Source: CAYXVF01 sp964468125
GTDB taxonomy: Bacteria; Myxococcota; XYA12-FULL-58-9; CAYXVF01
Length of the DNA: 64,000 bases
NCBI GenBank assembly: GCA_964468125.1
Contig: CAYXVF010000014.1
Location: forward strand, 1-64,000
Reading direction: 5' to 3'
The stretch's first letter is position 1, and every line of letters starts with the position of its first letter. This document shows positions 61,756-64,000 of the stretch, in pieces. The translations under genes were made by a program, and so were the position numbers. A model generated the notes under the pieces. It saw only the letters and a list, made by a program, of their open reading frames with translations, searched no databases and was not told the origin of the DNA.

Positions 61756-62751
61756 TCAGCGCTTGGGGACTGTGCGGTCCGCGAGCTCCCGTAAGCCGCG
61801 AGAGCCGATGGAGCGCAAAGCGCCGAGCCGCGCCATGTAGTGCCGATAGTCTTTGTAGGTTCGATCCTCCTCCGGCAAGGCGGTCACCTCGAAGTCGTAG
61901 AATCGTGTAGTCGCGTAGCGCGTAGCGATGAAGCGACACATCGCAAAGAGCCCCGCTCGTTCCGGAACAGTCAGCGGTCGCAGCGTTTGGTAGCCTGCGA
62001 GTAAGGCGCGCGCCCGGGGGCGCTTCAGCCGGTCGTGCTCGAAGCACCAGTCGAGGAGCGCCACGGCGAGGTCGTAGATGAACGGACCATTGCATGCCAT
62101 CTCGAAGTCGAGCACGCCGCTCAAGCGCCCCCGGGAGAAGAACGCGTTGTCCACGAAGAGGTCCGCGTGAATGATCCCAGCCGGAACCCGGGAGGGCCAC
62201 CTAAAGAGCTCGAGCTCGCGCCGAAGCGTCGAGATGTGCTGGCGCATCTCCTGCGGGGCACCACCAGCGACGAAACGCTCGCATGCGGATAGCTTTCGGT
62301 CGATGTGCTCAGGGGAAAAGCGATTCCGGCGCCGGCGGCGCAGCGAAAGCGCGGCATGGTGTAGGCGCGCGATGTAGCGACCGATCTGATGGCAATGGTC
62401 GGGCCGCAGCTCAAAGGGAGCGAGCTCGCGTCCTTTCATCCACTCGAAGATCGACAGGTGCTGACGCGAGCCCAGGGAGACCACACCACCGTGCCTCGGG
62501 CTCGCGAGCATCTTGGGCACGGCGATCCCCGCCCGATCGAGGTGCGCGAGCAGTGCCTCCTCAAACCGCGCGTCCGTCAACGACCGATCTTCGAGCAATC
62601 GCAGGATGAAGCGTCCCTCGTCGGTTTCGAGAGCGTAGATGGTGTTGATCGTTCCACCCGGTACACCCCGAGCGCTACGAAGTGCTCCGAGCCCAAACCA
62701 GCGGGCGTAGCGCGCGAGCTGCCGCTCGCTGAGGTGTGTGTAGACCGCCAT
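61756..62751 (-). CDS. thrB: APH-family phosphotransferase, likely homoserine kinase (ThrB type II)
   Basis: 331 residues. The N-lobe (YARWFGLGALRSARGVPGGT, then INTIYALET and ILRLLEDRS) and kinase motifs VPAGIIHADLFVDNAFF (catalytic Asp and Asn) and GVLDFEMACNGPFIYDLAVA match the ThrB/homoserine kinase branch of the aminoglycoside phosphotransferase fold, which makes O-phosphohomoserine for threonine synthesis. Substrate cannot be proved from sequence; other APH-like kinases share these motifs. No threonine gene is adjacent. Confidence 0.78.
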   Translation of the reverse strand: MAVYTHLSERQLARYARWFGLGALRSARGVPGGTINTIYALETDEGRFILRLLEDRSLTDARFEEALLAHLDRAGIAVPKMLASPRHGGVVSLGSRQHLSIFEWMKGRELAPFELRPDHCHQIGRYIARLHHAALSLRRRRRNRFSPEHIDRKLSACERFVAGGAPQEMRQHISTLRRELELFRWPSRVPAGIIHADLFVDNAFFSRGRLSGVLDFEMACNGPFIYDLAVALLDWCFEHDRLKRPRARALLAGYQTLRPLTVPERAGLFAMCRFIATRYATTRFYDFEVTALPEEDRTYKDYRHYMARLGALRSIGSRGLRELADRTVPKR

Positions 62752-62866
62752 CGCCGCTGTCCTAATGCGAGGAAATCGACGCGATGTCTATCGTCGCGAC
62801 CACGGGAGCGTTATTGTGCGGCCCCGATCGAACACCAAACGGCTGCAACTCGAGGAGCACTGATTC

Positions 62867-63292
62867 ATGGCCTACTCCGTTGGAGGAGACGTCGACGCAC
62901 ACTGCACGAAATGCAAGATGGAGCTCGCCCACGTGATCGTGGCGATGGTCGAGAGCCGCCCCAAGCGCGTGCAGTGCAAGACCTGCGGCTCCACCCACAA
63001 CTACAAGAGCTCATCGGACGCTCGCGCGAGCGCCAAGCGCGCCGCCCGGCGCAGCTCGACCACCACCCGGTCGAGCACCGCCAAGGCAAACGACTACGAG
63101 ACGCTGATGCAGGGCAAAGACGTGTCGCGCGCGTCGCGCTACCGTGTGAGCGAGGCTTTCGATGAGGGCATGGTCCTCGACCACAAGAAGTTCGGCCTCG
63201 GTCTGGTGCTGAAGAACATCGGCGACGACAAGATCGAGGTGATCTTTCGGGACGGGTTGAAGACCCTGATCCACGGTCGAAAAGCCAGCTGA
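62867..63292 (+). CDS. Zinc-ribbon protein with CarD/Tudor-like C-terminal domain
   Basis: 141 residues. Two CxxC pairs (Cys13/16 and Cys37/40; HCTKCKMELAHV and VQCKTCGSTH) form a zinc ribbon. A Ser/Ala/Lys/Arg linker (48-76) follows, then VLDHKKFGLGLVLKNIG and VIFRDGLKTLIHGR, which looks like the small SH3-like fold found in CarD or UvrD tails. Basic and metal-binding, so probably a nucleic-acid or RNA polymerase associated protein. Confidence 0.72.
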   Translation: MAYSVGGDVDAHCTKCKMELAHVIVAMVESRPKRVQCKTCGSTHNYKSSSDARASAKRAARRSSTTTRSSTAKANDYETLMQGKDVSRASRYRVSEAFDEGMVLDHKKFGLGLVLKNIGDDKIEVIFRDGLKTLIHGRKAS

Positions 63293-63707
63293 AATTGTCC
63301 CCGCAAGAGCCACATAACTGTTGCCGTCAGTGAGACGAAACCTGCTCCGTTACGTCGCGCCTGGGGGCGGAACTGATCGGCGGGCCCACATACGCTGACA
63401 CGGAAACCACAGTACTTACAAGGCAGTTCATACAAAATTTCACAACATGCATAAAGAAGTTGATCTTTGGATCGCTTCTCCGCCAACCTCAAGGGCGGGA
63501 GACATTCGTCTCTCGCACGCGCGTGAGAAATGGGCATCACGCAATTGTTAACGTTGAGATAGCGAGAACGACCGGGTTGGCTTTGATGGGGTGCAGGGGA
63601 GACGCATTTTCGCCAGAAAATGTCGCCGCATCCGCGGGCGCGGTACGCTTTTACCGCGATTCATCGAATCTACTCTGCGTTCACTCGATCGAGGTCATCG
63701 GTTTCCT
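63293..63707. other. 415-bp intergenic stretch before the last gene
   Basis: No plausible gene on either strand; it is more AT-rich than its surroundings. A 7-bp dyad CATTTTC/GAAAATG (63605-63611 and 63616-63622, 4-base centre) lies 86 bases before the next ATG and could be an operator. No clear promoter hexamers were seen. Confidence 0.5.
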
Positions 63708-64000
63708 ATGACAAAGACCAAGAACCGGCGGAAGAAACAGGTCACCGCTGCGGCGAGTCGGCAGCGCACTCCTATCGGCGAGTCTCGTGCTCGCAAGGCA
63801 AAGCGCAGCGGCGGAGAGCCAACGCGCTCGCCCCGGAAAGCCGCGAAGGGCAGCACGGCCTCGGCTTCTCAGAAGAAGCCGAGCCAGCGGGTTATTCCCG
63901 AGAAGGCCTTAGAGGAACCAAAAGCCGCCCCGGCCGATGAGCCCACCGCCGAGGACATCGCGCGCGAGGAGGTGATCCTCGATGAAGCGGGTGGATTGAT
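63708..64000 (+). CDS. Basic-tailed protein of unknown function, cut at the right edge
   Basis: 97 codons are visible. The start MTKTKNRRKKQVTAAASRQR and the next 60 residues are Lys/Arg/Ser/Ala-rich and probably disordered, then the chain turns acidic (EEPKAAPADEPTAEDIAREE). No domain is visible yet. A weak GAGG lies 13 bases upstream. The open frame continues past 64000, so function cannot be guessed. Confidence 0.5.
   Translation, partial: MTKTKNRRKKQVTAAASRQRTPIGESRARKAKRSGGEPTRSPRKAAKGSTASASQKKPSQRVIPEKALEEPKAAPADEPTAEDIAREEVILDEAGGL

Noticed and set aside
61703..62200. N-terminal extension of the M23 peptidase frame
   Set aside because: It lies over the kinase gene in another frame. 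The strong GGAGG and signal peptide at 61702 define the real start.

Overview
The window is high-GC DNA with long, tightly packed genes. It looks like a draft or metagenome-derived Myxococcota (deltaproteobacterial) chromosome. The signs are a MYXO-CTERM-like sorting tail on a secreted protease, many lipoproteins, Cys-rich 'CxSDxDC' secreted proteins, TPR/zinc-ribbon/GYF/FHA proteins with AgmX/PglI-type C-terminal domains, Myxococcales-type outer-membrane beta-barrels, and very frequent 4-bp ATGA/GTGA gene overlaps. A 100-N scaffold gap lies at 22075-22174. I saw no rRNA, tRNA, CRISPR array, prophage or insertion sequence.

Layout. 1-0.6 kb: two damaged response-regulator receiver pieces, head to head. 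0.8-6 kb: Pal-like lipoprotein, secreted matrixin-like protease with its partner gene, and a membrane class III adenylate cyclase. 6-11.2 kb (minus strand): a chaperone cassette of J-domain protein, atypical DnaK, a TPR/adaptor protein sharing a small domain with the J protein, and a lipoprotein. 11.4-19 kb: folB, envelope proteins, a P-loop kinase-like protein, a zinc-ribbon/TPR membrane protein and an orphan NtrC-type regulator. 19-21.8 kb: TldD/PmbA pair in which TldD carries a Tat-lipoprotein signal.

22.3-47.7 kb (minus strand): the centrepiece. Ten consecutive genes match, in type, size order and arrangement, the Glt gliding-motility (focal adhesion) trans-envelope complex of Myxococcus xanthus. 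In transcription order they read gltB-gltA-gltC-gltD-gltE-gltF-gltG-gltH-gltI-gltJ. In M. xanthus (from memory) these are split into two unlinked clusters; here they are one run. It supplies outer-membrane barrels (GltA, B, H), periplasmic or lipoprotein TPR parts (GltC, D, E), a small exported protein (GltF), two inner-membrane TonB-like spanning proteins with cytoplasmic FHA (GltG) or zinc-ribbon plus GYF (GltJ) heads, and a 3,549-residue TPR protein (GltI). The AglRQS motor, MglAB and a clear GltK are not in the window.

47.8-64 kb: two Cys-rich lipoproteins and a DUF192 lipoprotein (divergent from the glt genes), a PilZ protein, a membrane zinc peptidase-like protein, a Cys-rich VWA lipoprotein, RapA-type SWI2/SNF2 ATPase with a DUF2007-like partner, a cyclic-nucleotide-binding protein, small lipoproteins, an M23 endopeptidase, an APH-type homoserine kinase, a zinc-ribbon protein, and a truncated basic protein at the right edge.

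All assignments come from reading translated sequence and motifs. No database search was run.
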